A DNA stretch of 64,000 bases, taken from Flavobacteriaceae bacterium MAR_2010_72. Its GTDB lineage: Bacteria > Bacteroidota > Bacteroidia > Flavobacteriales > Flavobacteriaceae. The stretch spans positions 2,182,001 to 2,246,000 of the forward strand of contig QXCW01000002.1 of the NCBI GenBank assembly GCA_003550275.1, given 5' to 3'. Below, one piece after another: positions 8,041 to 16,707 of the stretch (its first letter is position 1; each line of letters opens with the position of its first letter). A model generated the notes under the pieces. The model saw only the letters and a list, made by a program, of their open reading frames with translations, was not told the origin of the DNA and did no database searches. The position numbers and the translations under genes were made by a program.

Positions 8041-9969
8041 TTACAAACTTAAATTAAAACCAAGGCTCACATTTCGCCCTCTGGTACTATAACCGAATAA
8101 CTCTTGATAATCTTCATTAAAAATATTGTTCACACTTCCGAACAATTTTAATTTATTGCTCAATAGATTATGACTTACATAAAAATCCAGTAAACTATAG
8201 CTTTCTAAAGTAACTTCATCATTCATAAAGGTAGTATTGTTAAAAACAGAATCGGTTCGATCATCATTAAATTGATAGGTCAAACTTAAAAAGGTTCTAT
8301 CGCAAACTTGATAATCCAGTCGTGCATTAGCCTTAAGTTGAGGAATACGCAAGTTTAAATCTTCTTCGACTTTGGTATAAGTGGCATTCGCATTGACTGT
8401 TAGTTTTTTGGTGGCCTTAAAATTGGCCGTAACTTCAAATCCGCTAGCCGTAAAATCTGTATCGATATTTCTATATTGAAAAACAAAACTTCCAAGATCT
8501 ACAAAGTCCATAAAATTTGTTTCCTTTCTATTAAAATAAACCAAACTAAAAATCGCTTTGTCCTTGATGTGCAATTCGGCGCCAGCTTCAATGGTTGTGT
8601 TTTCTTCAGGTTTTAATCCTGAATTACCATAGGTTGATTCAAATAATTGGTACAGCGAAGGTGTAATGTATGCTGTGCTATAACTCGCTAAACATTTGAT
8701 GTAGCCAAAACTTATATCCTTTTTAAAGGACGGATTTAAACTATACACCAAATGTGAACCATATTCCGAATGGTTATTAAATCGCGCTCCTGTATTGATT
8801 TGCAATCCAAAATCTGATACATAAACCACATTCGCATAAGGATCGAAAATATTAAAGGTTGCTGTTTCCGGATCAATGCTTCGCTCTAAACTAGTAGCGC
8901 CAAACGGAATTACAAAACTTTCCATCTCATTTTGTTGGGCATTGACACCCATAACCGTATAAAATTTATCATTAAAATTGTAACGATTGAAAACATCTGC
9001 AATAAAATTTTTCGCTTTATAGAGAGCAGAATAACTGGATGCAATGTTGCGTTCTATATTATTATAAGCCGCGTTTAGCGTAATACTCCCATTTGTATAG
9101 TTGAATTCTGGAGACAGACCTATCCGATATTGCTTGGTTTTTGAAATATCATCGGTATCAATACCTGAAAAAGCATCATCAAAATCTGCTTTAAAATTAT
9201 CAAAACTTGCATAAGCATTCATTTTAACTGCCTCACTAAACTCATAACCCAATTTAAAGTTACCATTAATGGCATTGTATACATCAGATTCCGTTCCGTT
9301 AGAAATCGCTGATAAACCATCGGTAAATTGATTTCCAAAGCTTGCCAGGTAATTAAATTTATTCAAGGTTCCGTTAACAGATACGTTATTTCTAAACTCT
9401 TCAATAGCGTAATTTGTGTCCTTTTGAGACTGATTGGTGCCAAAAACACTTTGAAAATTGGCTGAAACTGCATCTTTTGAAGCCTTTTTCAAAGTTACAT
9501 TAATCACTGCTGTTGCTGCTCCAGAACCATATAACGTACTTGAAGCACCTTTTAAAATTTCAATACTTTCCACTTGATCGGCATTCAGCAAACGTAAATC
9601 ATAATCGTTGGCAATTTGTGACGCATCTGTAACCGCAATTCCATCAATTAAAACCAAAACTTGTCGGTTGCGTCCACCACGAATGTAATAGGCCAAATTT
9701 TGCCCTGCATTGCTTTTAGTACCATTAATTTCAATCCCAGCAGTAGAATTGATTATTTCTGCTATTGATTTTCCTTGTAAATGCTGTAGCTCATTTTGGG
9801 TGATTTTAGTAATAACCTTACCAGAATGTTCACGTTTTATATTGAATTTAGAATCGGTCACCACCACTTCTTCCAAGTGTTGAACTTTTGTAGAATCGGT
9901 TTGTTGTTGTGCAAAACCAAACCATGATGTAGCACAAAGTGCTCCAAAAACCATTGTTTTTTTGTTCAT
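8041..9969 (-). CDS. btuB: TonB-dependent outer-membrane receptor, cobalamin (BtuB-type)
   Basis: A 642-residue outer-membrane receptor. A signal peptide (to about residue 20) is followed by a plug domain with the conserved EEVVVTDSKF start and YIRGGRNRQVLVLIDGIAV near residues 92-110, and then a 22-strand-type barrel ending in LGFNLSL with a terminal aromatic-like strand. The substrate is inferred from a cobalamin riboswitch directly upstream and from the divergent btuFCD genes. It imports B12 or a corrinoid across the outer membrane using TonB energy. Length and plug match small-substrate receptors rather than SusC proteins, which are near 1000 residues. Confidence 0.93.
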   Translation of the reverse strand: MNKKTMVFGALCATSWFGFAQQQTDSTKVQHLEEVVVTDSKFNIKREHSGKVITKITQNELQHLQGKSIAEIINSTAGIEINGTKSNAGQNLAYYIRGGRNRQVLVLIDGIAVTDASQIANDYDLRLLNADQVESIEILKGASSTLYGSGAATAVINVTLKKASKDAVSANFQSVFGTNQSQKDTNYAIEEFRNNVSVNGTLNKFNYLASFGNQFTDGLSAISNGTESDVYNAINGNFKLGYEFSEAVKMNAYASFDNFKADFDDAFSGIDTDDISKTKQYRIGLSPEFNYTNGSITLNAAYNNIERNIASSYSALYKAKNFIADVFNRYNFNDKFYTVMGVNAQQNEMESFVIPFGATSLERSIDPETATFNIFDPYANVVYVSDFGLQINTGARFNNHSEYGSHLVYSLNPSFKKDISFGYIKCLASYSTAYITPSLYQLFESTYGNSGLKPEENTTIEAGAELHIKDKAIFSLVYFNRKETNFMDFVDLGSFVFQYRNIDTDFTASGFEVTANFKATKKLTVNANATYTKVEEDLNLRIPQLKANARLDYQVCDRTFLSLTYQFNDDRTDSVFNNTTFMNDEVTLESYSLLDFYVSHNLLSNKLKLFGSVNNIFNEDYQELFGYSTRGRNVSLGFNLSL

Positions 9970-10045
9970 TTTAAATTAATTGCTCGAGAGTAGCATGAAA
10001 ATCACGCCTCAACTTTTATCCCGAAAGTTTGACTTATTTGTTTTG

Positions 10046-10255
10046 AATATGGCAGGTCTCCTGACTTGTTTTATGTTACCATACCTTCCCAGTTACTTAA
10101 CCAGTGGTAATTGAAGTTGACAACATCTCTTATTTTAAAGAGATACCCAATTAATTTGGGTATAAACTTTACAGTTGCGGGAACAGCTCTGGATTTGCAC
10201 CAGATTCCCTTTTAATTGGCGAAGCCATCCCGAACTTGTTTCGGGACCTTATTAA
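10046..10255 (-). promoter_or_regulatory. Cobalamin riboswitch upstream of btuB
   Basis: Read on the minus strand, the conserved blocks occur in the right order: TTAAAAGGGAA, GGTGCAAATCC, GCTGTTCCCGCAACTGTAA, the ACCACTGG box, and CAGGAGACCTGCC at the 3' end. These match the coenzyme-B12 riboswitch aptamer, which represses the downstream gene when cobalamin is plentiful. The 3' edge lies about 75 bases before the btuB ATG, leaving room for an expression platform. The 5' part contains an extra palindrome (10227-10245) discussed separately. Confidence 0.95.
10227..10245. repeat. REP-like palindrome within the riboswitch 5' region
   Basis: ATCCCGAACTTGTTTCGGG, a 6-bp stem (CCCGAA/TTCGGG) with a 5-base loop. 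It lies between the AATAAGGT start of the aptamer and the GGCTTCGCC hairpin before TTAAAAGGGAA. A degenerate relative lies at 12630-12647. Whether it is an insertion or part of the aptamer's peripheral helix needs an alignment. Confidence 0.5.
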
Positions 10256-10331
10256 TAAAACCCTCGAAATAATTACATGACGACTACATCAAACCAAAAT
10301 TCGATGCGAAATTAAACATTTTGTTTAATGT

Positions 10332-10363
10332 TTGAAGCAAAAGCCTAAATAATCTTACTTTTG
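10332..10363 (+). promoter_or_regulatory. Promoter of the btuFCD genes
   Basis: TTG at 10332-10334 and TACTTTTG at 10356-10363, 21 bases apart, fit the flavobacterial -33/-7 pattern. The btuF start follows 20 bases later, leaving no space for a riboswitch on this strand. Confidence 0.65.
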
Positions 10364-10383
10364 AAGTTGTAAAATTAAAGAAT

Positions 10384-11526
10384 TTGAAAAAGCGTTTTCT
10401 ATTGATATTATTAATTGTAAGTTTTTCATGTAAGAATGAAACCAAGGAACCTATTGACATTAAACATGATGTGGTCAATTCACAGTTTAATTATGCCAAA
10501 GGATTTTCGATTACCTATACTGAAAATTTCAACATATTAACCATCAAAAATCCATGGCCAAATTCTGAAAAAACTTATACATACGCATTGGTGCATAAAA
10601 CCATGTTGCCTTTTATCACTTTAAATGCTGATGAATTTGATGGCATCATTGCTACACCTGTTGAAAAACTGGTGGTAACTTCAACGACACATATTCCTTC
10701 TTTGGAACTGTTGGGTGTTGAACAATCGCTCGTGGGATTTCCAGGAACGGATTATATTTCTTCAGAAAACACAAGAACTTTAATTGATAGCGGACGTATT
10801 CGGGAGTTAGGTAAAAACGAAGGTATTAATACCGAAGTGCTTTTGGAACTTCAACCAGAAGTAGTGGTTGGGTTTGGCATTGACGGTAATAACAAAACTT
10901 TTGAAACCATTAAAAAATCTGGAATTCCAGTAATTTATAATGGCGATTGGGTGGAAACCTCACCTTTAGCAAAGGCTGAATGGATTAAGTTTTTTGGTGC
11001 GTTATTCAACAAACAAAAAGAAGCCGATTCTATTTTCAATGCCATTGAAAAAGACTATTTAGAAGCCAAAAAACTAGCCTCAACTGTTGAGAGCAAACCA
11101 ACAGTCTTAAGTGGTGCCATGCATAAAGATGTGTGGTATTTGCCGAGTGGCACAAGTCCGGAAGCGCAACTTTTAAAAGACGCTAATGTTGATTATTTAT
11201 GGCAAGAAGTATCGAGTGAAGGTAGTTTAGCCTTGAATTTCGAAGCTGTATTTACCAAAGCAAAAACCGCTAATATATGGATAAGTCCTTCGTACTATAA
11301 TTCTTTGGAAGCATTAGCAAAAGCAAACGAACACTATACCCAGTTTGATGCCTTTAAAAATAAAACCATCTATTCGTTTGTGAATTCAACTGGAGCAACC
11401 GCTGGTGTAACCTATTATGAAGAAGGTACCACTCGACCTGATTTGGTGTTAAAAGATTTAATTAAAATCTGCCACCCAGAATTATTAAATGATTACGAAC
11501 CCTATTTTTTCAAACCATTAGAGTAA
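10384..11526 (+). CDS. btuF: Cobalamin ABC transporter substrate-binding lipoprotein
   Basis: A 380-residue lipoprotein with a short signal peptide and Cys 16 in SFSCKNE. The body is a class III periplasmic binding fold: KLVVTSTTHIPSLELLGVEQSLVGF in the N-lobe, then LLELQPEVVVGFG, then the C-lobe with LPSGTSPEAQLLKDANVDYLW. This is the FecB/BtuF pattern. The B12 assignment rests on the adjacent permease, ATPase and riboswitch-controlled receptor. The TTG start at 10384 is required for the full signal peptide. It could also bind an iron chelate, but the neighbours argue for B12. Confidence 0.88.
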   Translation: MKKRFLLILLIVSFSCKNETKEPIDIKHDVVNSQFNYAKGFSITYTENFNILTIKNPWPNSEKTYTYALVHKTMLPFITLNADEFDGIIATPVEKLVVTSTTHIPSLELLGVEQSLVGFPGTDYISSENTRTLIDSGRIRELGKNEGINTEVLLELQPEVVVGFGIDGNNKTFETIKKSGIPVIYNGDWVETSPLAKAEWIKFFGALFNKQKEADSIFNAIEKDYLEAKKLASTVESKPTVLSGAMHKDVWYLPSGTSPEAQLLKDANVDYLWQEVSSEGSLALNFEAVFTKAKTANIWISPSYYNSLEALAKANEHYTQFDAFKNKTIYSFVNSTGATAGVTYYEEGTTRPDLVLKDLIKICHPELLNDYEPYFFKPLE

Positions 11527-12555
11527 TTGCCAAATACAAAAACATACAAACTTCCTTTTATACTTTTAAGCTTACTATTAGTAGTATGTTTTTTTGTGAA
11601 TATTAGTTTGGGCTCGGTATCGATTCCTACCAAAGAAATTTTTAAAAGTTTAGTCGGAACTATTGATAATGAATCTTGGCACTATATTATTCAAAATTAC
11701 CGCTTACCAAAAGCGTTTACAGCTATTTTAGTGGGTTCTGGTTTGGGAATTTCTGGGCTGTTAATGCAAACCTTATTTAGAAACCCTTTAGCAGGACCAT
11801 TTGTTCTTGGTATTAGTTCTGGAGCAAGTTTAGGCGTAGCCATGGTCATTCTTGGCTCTGGTGTTTTTGGTGGCATCTTCACCACTTTATTAGTATCTAA
11901 ATGGAGTGTGGTCATCGCTGCAAGTTTGGGTAGCTTTTTAGTATTATTGGCCGTATTGGCGGTGTCTTCAAAAGTTCGAGACACGATGGCTATTTTAATA
12001 ATCGGTCTCATGTTTGGCAGTATTACAGCAGCTGTGGTAAGTGTGCTCTCCTATTTCAGTTCAGCCGAAAAATTACAACAATACATTTTCTGGGGCTTTG
12101 GAAGTTTAGGGAATTTGTCTTGGTATGAACTAATGATATTCACCATTATTTATGGGTTAGGATTATTATTGAGTGTTGTTTCCATAAAAGCATTAAATAC
12201 CCTTTTACTTGGCGAAAACTATGCAAAAAGCCTTGGTTTAAATATAAAAAAGAATCGATTAATCATCATCATAGCAACCAGTCTATTGGCAGGAACAATT
12301 ACTGCCTTTGCAGGGCCAATTGCTTTTATTGGATTAGCCATTCCGCATATGGTAAGACAAATTTTCACAACATCCAATCATAAAACCCTATTACCAGCTG
12401 TATTTTTGTTTGGTGCTATAATAATGTTGATGTGTGACAGTATTGCCCAATTGCCAACAAGTGATTATACCTTGCCTATTAATGCTATTACATCCTTAAT
12501 TGGCGCTCCAGTTGTAATTTGGTTATTGGTCAGAAAACGCAAAATGATGTTTTAA
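11527..12555 (+). CDS. btuC: Cobalamin ABC transporter permease (FecCD family)
   Basis: A 342-residue inner-membrane permease with about ten hydrophobic helices and family motifs: LPKAFTAILVGSGLGISGLLMQ, NPLAGPFVLGISSGA and AGPIAFIGLAIPHMVRQ. The last precedes the cytoplasmic helix that couples to the ATPase. The TTG start follows the btuF stop codon directly, so the two genes are almost certainly co-translated. It forms the dimeric channel through which the BtuF-bound ligand crosses the inner membrane. Confidence 0.92.
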   Translation: MPNTKTYKLPFILLSLLLVVCFFVNISLGSVSIPTKEIFKSLVGTIDNESWHYIIQNYRLPKAFTAILVGSGLGISGLLMQTLFRNPLAGPFVLGISSGASLGVAMVILGSGVFGGIFTTLLVSKWSVVIAASLGSFLVLLAVLAVSSKVRDTMAILIIGLMFGSITAAVVSVLSYFSSAEKLQQYIFWGFGSLGNLSWYELMIFTIIYGLGLLLSVVSIKALNTLLLGENYAKSLGLNIKKNRLIIIIATSLLAGTITAFAGPIAFIGLAIPHMVRQIFTTSNHKTLLPAVFLFGAIIMLMCDSIAQLPTSDYTLPINAITSLIGAPVVIWLLVRKRKMMF

Positions 12556-12566
12556 TTTTGAGAATA

Positions 12567-12595
12567 AAGAACCAAGAATATAGATCCAAGACTTG
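12567..12595 (+). repeat. CAAGA-rich dispersed repeat between btuC and btuD
   Basis: The segment AAGAACCAAGAATATAGATC followed by CAAGACTTG resembles repeats at 59244-59316, 60516-60550 and 60901-60928 (shared AAGAACCAAGA or ATCAAGA units). It lies in a 114-base gap in an otherwise tight operon. Confidence 0.45.
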
Positions 12596-12629
12596 TAGTT
12601 CAATACTTCATGCGGAAACCAGTGAAAAA

Positions 12630-12647
12630 CTGAATCTAGTTCAGCAT
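12630..12647. repeat. Degenerate palindrome related to the riboswitch REP
   Basis: CTGAATCTAGTTCAGCAT has a 5-bp stem, CTGAA/TTCAG. Read on the opposite strand (ATGCTGAACTAGATTCAG) it shares about 13 of 19 positions with the palindrome at 10227-10245, including the central GAACT. Confidence 0.4.
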
Positions 12648-12669
12648 GGTACCATAACCTCTTGATTTA

Positions 12670-13464
12670 ATGGAAGCAGAAACTCAACATACTATTCTAA
12701 AAACTAATAATCTTTCTATTGGCTATGCTTCAAAAAAGGAGCTAAAAGTTATTGCTTCAAATATTAATATAGCATTGCAAAAAGGCGAACTCATTGGATT
12801 AGTCGGTGCCAATGGCATTGGAAAATCAACCTTATTACGAAGCTTGACCAAAGTTCAAAAACCTTTGAGCGGTACTATCATGCTCAATAATAAGGACCTT
12901 TCAGATTATCAGGCATTAGAACTTGCTAAAGGATTGAGTTTGGTTTTGACTGAACCTGTTGCCTCAAAAAACCTAACTGTCTTTGAGTTAGTGGCACTTG
13001 GCAGACAACCTTATACCAATTGGGTTGGGAATCTTTCTGAAAAGGATATCGAAAGCGTAAATTTAGCCTTATCGCAAACCAATATCAATGATTTAAAGCA
13101 TAAAAAATGTTACGAATTAAGCGATGGTCAACTTCAAAAAGTAATGATTGCGCGTGCATTAGCACAGGATACCGATGTGATTATATTAGATGAGCCTACA
13201 ACACATCTCGATATGTACCACAAGGCCTATATTCTTAAATTACTTCAAAAACTGGTAAAAGAAACCCAAAAAACTATTTTATTTTCTTCACATGAAATCG
13301 ATTTGGCTATCCAACTATGTGATACGATGATTGTGATGACAAACAATGAAGTGGTTTCAGATTCACCTTGTCAACTCATTACAAAAGGTACGTTTGAAAC
13401 CCTTTTCCCAAAAGACTTAATTGCTTTTGATAACAAAACAGGAAACTTTCGCGTAAAGAAATAA
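12670..13464 (+). CDS. btuD: Cobalamin ABC transporter ATPase
   Basis: A 264-residue ATPase of the FecE/BtuD type. Walker A is GANGIGKST at residues 46-54, the signature is LSDGQ at 150-154 (Asp in place of the usual Gly at position 3), and Walker B is IILDEPTTHLD at 171-181, followed by a switch His in SSHEID. It powers B12 import with BtuC. It is separated from btuC by 114 bases that hold two short repeats, so the operon may have been interrupted by repeat insertion, or btuD may have its own start signal, although no clear -7 box is visible there. Confidence 0.9.
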   Translation: MEAETQHTILKTNNLSIGYASKKELKVIASNINIALQKGELIGLVGANGIGKSTLLRSLTKVQKPLSGTIMLNNKDLSDYQALELAKGLSLVLTEPVASKNLTVFELVALGRQPYTNWVGNLSEKDIESVNLALSQTNINDLKHKKCYELSDGQLQKVMIARALAQDTDVIILDEPTTHLDMYHKAYILKLLQKLVKETQKTILFSSHEIDLAIQLCDTMIVMTNNEVVSDSPCQLITKGTFETLFPKDLIAFDNKTGNFRVKK

Positions 13465-13577
13465 TTTTTTACAACTCCTTAAAATTTCTTATTTTTACTA
13501 GACTTATTTCCAAGTCTTTACCACTACTTTTCTTAATTCGTTTGCTTATAACTGGATATTAATTAAACCTAATTATC

Positions 13578-15302
13578 ATGAAAACAAAATTAAGTCTTTT
13601 AGTATTTTCACTCTTAACACTGACCATTGCATTTGTCTTCTACAATAAAGAAGAAGCGTTTGATTATACAAGTAAGGTGGGCCTGAATTCAATTAGTTGT
13701 ACGCCTGCAAAATTCCTTTTGACTGATGTAGACACCACTAAACAAATAGCTCCATTATTTGAAAATCTTGGAACGCATAGCTATACCGTCAGCACTAAAA
13801 ATGGTTTAGCTCAACGGTTTTTTAATCAAGGATTGCGATTAACCTATGCTTTTAATCACGCTGAAGCACATCGCTCTTTTATGGAAGCTTCGAGATTAGA
13901 TCCCAATTTAGCAATGGCTTTTTGGGGGGAAGCTTATACGCTGGGACCAAACATTAACGATCCATTTCCTGATGATGAGCGCAAAACCAAAAGCAATGAA
14001 GCTGTTGAAAAAGCAATACAACTTTCTAAAAATGCCACTAAAAAAGAGCAAGCTCTAATAAATGCATTATCGCATAGATATTCAACTGATCTAACAAAAG
14101 ATGTTACCGAATTAAATCTCGCATATATGGAAGCGATGACCGATGTTGCTGCCAAATATCCAAATGATTCAGATATTCTCACCTTGTACGCAGCTTCAGT
14201 TATGAACACAGTTCCTTGGAATTATTGGGACAAAGAAGGTAAGCCTTCTCCAAATATTCCTGAAGCCAAATCAGCACTTGAAAAAGCAATAGTATTAAAC
14301 CCTGATCATCCTGGAGCGCATCACTATTACATTCATATGGTGGAACTTCCAAAACCAGATTTGGCAATTCCGAGTGCCGATAAATTAGGTAGCTTAATGC
14401 CAGCTGCTGGTCATATTGTTCATATGCCTTCGCATATTTACATTCGCGTTGGCCGTTATAAAGATGCAGTAAGGGTTAACCAGCAAGCCATTTTGGCCGA
14501 TGAAGATTATATTTCGCAATGTTATTCACAAGGCATGTATCCGTTAGGGTACTATCCGCATAACATCCATTTTTTATGGTCAGCTTCCAGTTTACTTGGA
14601 GATAGTAAAACAGCCATAGATGCGGCTAAAAAAACTGCCGAAAAAGTGCCTGTTGGTGAAATGGAAGAACTTCATTTTCTACAGAATTTTGCGGCTACAC
14701 CACTTTTAGCTTACACAAGATTTGGCAAGTGGAATGATATTTTGACGTATCCAAAACCAAATGACAACATCAAACATTTAAAACTCATTTGGCACTATGC
14801 ACGAGGCATTGCTTTTATCAGAAAACATAATGCCAAGGAAGTTCAAGAAGAACTTGAAGCTATTTCCCAACTTATAGCAGACCCAGATATGGAGTCCCTT
14901 ATTGCCACAGGTTTTGACAATGGTACAGCCATTGCAAAACTGGCCTATGAAGTTGTTGCAGGTGAATTGGCTGCCGAAAAAGGCGATTTAGAAACAGCAA
15001 TAGAACATTTGGAAAAAGCAGTTGAATTGGAAGACAATTTGATCTATAATGAGCCTTCGGCTTGGTATATTCCACCAAGACAGAATTTAGGCGCCGTTTT
15101 AATGAAAGCTCAAAAATACGCTGCAGCCGAAAAGGTCTATAAGAAAGATTTGGAAGATTTAAGACAAAACGGTTGGTCACTAATGGGATTATACCAAAGT
15201 TTAAAAGCCCAAGGAAAACAGAAGGATGCCGAAAAAATTAAAGCTGAATTTGATACCGCTTGGCAAGAATCAGATGTTGAAATTCAAACATCAATTCTAT
15301 AG
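13578..15302 (+). CDS. Secreted TPR protein with clustered histidines
   Basis: A 574-residue protein with an N-terminal signal or anchor (residues 4-22) and TPR helices throughout (for example 82-115, 228-250, 290-310 and 470-560). It has unusual conserved-looking His clusters: H94/H98 (AFNHAEAH), HPGAHHYYIH at 244-253, HIVHMPSHIY at 279-288 and YPHNIHF at 326-332. I recall this family as a widespread TPR protein without assigned function. The His clusters suggest a metal site, which is inference. It lies 113 bases after btuD and may be a separate unit. Predicted location is periplasmic. Confidence 0.75.
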   Translation: MKTKLSLLVFSLLTLTIAFVFYNKEEAFDYTSKVGLNSISCTPAKFLLTDVDTTKQIAPLFENLGTHSYTVSTKNGLAQRFFNQGLRLTYAFNHAEAHRSFMEASRLDPNLAMAFWGEAYTLGPNINDPFPDDERKTKSNEAVEKAIQLSKNATKKEQALINALSHRYSTDLTKDVTELNLAYMEAMTDVAAKYPNDSDILTLYAASVMNTVPWNYWDKEGKPSPNIPEAKSALEKAIVLNPDHPGAHHYYIHMVELPKPDLAIPSADKLGSLMPAAGHIVHMPSHIYIRVGRYKDAVRVNQQAILADEDYISQCYSQGMYPLGYYPHNIHFLWSASSLLGDSKTAIDAAKKTAEKVPVGEMEELHFLQNFAATPLLAYTRFGKWNDILTYPKPNDNIKHLKLIWHYARGIAFIRKHNAKEVQEELEAISQLIADPDMESLIATGFDNGTAIAKLAYEVVAGELAAEKGDLETAIEHLEKAVELEDNLIYNEPSAWYIPPRQNLGAVLMKAQKYAAAEKVYKKDLEDLRQNGWSLMGLYQSLKAQGKQKDAEKIKAEFDTAWQESDVEIQTSIL

Positions 15303-15356
15303 TAGGTTTTTATTATTTTAAATTCTATTTGGGTTATAATTTCCTGCTAAAAAATT

Positions 15357-15364
15357 TATCTTTG
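15357..15364 (+). promoter_or_regulatory. -7 box upstream of rmuC
   Basis: TATCTTTG fits TAnnTTTG and lies 18 bases before the rmuC ATG. A TTG at 15329-15331 is a possible -33 element with a rather long 25-base spacer. Confidence 0.5.
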
Positions 15365-15382
15365 ATAAAATTCAATTGATAA

Positions 15383-16702
15383 ATGAACGATAGTATTATT
15401 CTTATCCTCGCTATACTTATTTCTGGAAGTATCGGTGCCTATATGGGTATGACCATTTCCAATCTTAAATATAAAAGTAATAAAAGCGCTTTAGAAGAAC
15501 GACAACACCAATTGAACACAACTTTGGAAGATCTTAAGGCTAATTTGAATCGAACCGAAGGTGAGCGTGAAGATATTCGCAGAGAAAAAGAGTTTTTAAA
15601 TTCTGAATTAGTTCGTCGAACAACTGAATATGAAAATCTTCAAGAAAAAATTAAAGAGCAAAAAGCAGAAGTTGAGCAACTACAAGAAAAATTTTCGAAA
15701 GAGTTTGAGAACCTAGCTAATAAAATATTGGATGAAAAATCTAAAAAATTCACTTTACAGAACAAAGATAATTTAGACGCCATATTAAAACCCCTTCAGG
15801 AAAAGATTCTTCATTTTGAAAAAAGGGTTGAAGAAACCAACAAAGAAGATATTAACCGCAGTGCTGATTTACGCCGACAAATTCTTGGCCTTAAAGAGCT
15901 CAATGAACAAATGAGCAAAGAAACAACCAACTTAACCAAAGCACTTAAGGGAGACACGAAAATGCAAGGAAATTGGGGCGAATTGGTGTTGGAGCGTGTT
16001 TTAGAACGCAGTGGCTTGCAAAAGGATAGTGAATATTTTGTGCAACAAAGTTTTACCACAGATGATGGCAGAAGAGTTATGCCTGACATTATAATTCATT
16101 TACCTGGTGACAAAAAGTTGGTAGTCGATTCCAAAGTGTCGTTAGTGGCTTATGAACGTTATGTTAATGAAACCGATGAAGAAGATAGGCCAGCTCATCT
16201 CAAAAACCATATTATTTCCATTAGAAAACGAGTAAGCGAATTAGGCGAAAAAAATTACCATCAACTTTATGAGATGGAAAGTCCAGACTTTGTTTTGCTG
16301 TTCATTCCTATTGAATCGGCGTTTGCATTAGCGTCTATGGAATACCCAAACCTTTACTCTGATGCCTTTGAAAAAAACATTATAATTGTAACCCCTACTA
16401 CCCTGTTAGCTGTCTTAAAAACCATTGATAGCATGTGGCAAAATGAAAAACAAAAAGAAAACGCCATTGAAATTGCTACACAGGCTGGAAGACTTTATGA
16501 TTCGTTTGTGAATTTAACCGATGAATTGATTAAAGTAGGTAATCAAATCGGTACTGTCCAAAAATCATATGAAAACGCCATGATAAAGCTTACTGGTAAA
16601 GGCAATTTGATAAAACGTGTTGAAACTTTAAAAACTCTTGGCGCGAAGGCAAGTAAACAGCAGAACGAAAAGCTCCTTAAACGGTCAAATGAAGACGACT
16701 AA
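15383..16702 (+). CDS. rmuC: DNA recombination protein RmuC
   Basis: A 439-residue protein. Residues 4-22 are a transmembrane anchor. A long coiled coil follows (about 30-190, rich in E, K, L and Q), then the RmuC nuclease-like domain with QGNWGELVLERVLERSG near 195, MPDIIIHLPGDKKLVVDSKVSL near 233 (the D...D-S-K pattern of PD-(D/E)XK-like folds) and a C-terminal helical tail. RmuC limits sequence inversions at repeats and has been linked to genome maintenance. The thioesterase gene begins 5 bases after it, so the two are probably co-transcribed. Confidence 0.93.
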   Translation: MNDSIILILAILISGSIGAYMGMTISNLKYKSNKSALEERQHQLNTTLEDLKANLNRTEGEREDIRREKEFLNSELVRRTTEYENLQEKIKEQKAEVEQLQEKFSKEFENLANKILDEKSKKFTLQNKDNLDAILKPLQEKILHFEKRVEETNKEDINRSADLRRQILGLKELNEQMSKETTNLTKALKGDTKMQGNWGELVLERVLERSGLQKDSEYFVQQSFTTDDGRRVMPDIIIHLPGDKKLVVDSKVSLVAYERYVNETDEEDRPAHLKNHIISIRKRVSELGEKNYHQLYEMESPDFVLLFIPIESAFALASMEYPNLYSDAFEKNIIIVTPTTLLAVLKTIDSMWQNEKQKENAIEIATQAGRLYDSFVNLTDELIKVGNQIGTVQKSYENAMIKLTGKGNLIKRVETLKTLGAKASKQQNEKLLKRSNEDD

Positions 16703-16707
16703 ACAGT

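Noticed and set aside
11697-12011. 104-residue antisense frame inside btuC
   Set aside because: Shadow of a clear permease gene; no start signal or recognisable domain.
13934-14209. 91-residue antisense frame inside the TPR gene
   Set aside because: Opposite strand of a well-supported gene, with composition typical of a shadow frame.
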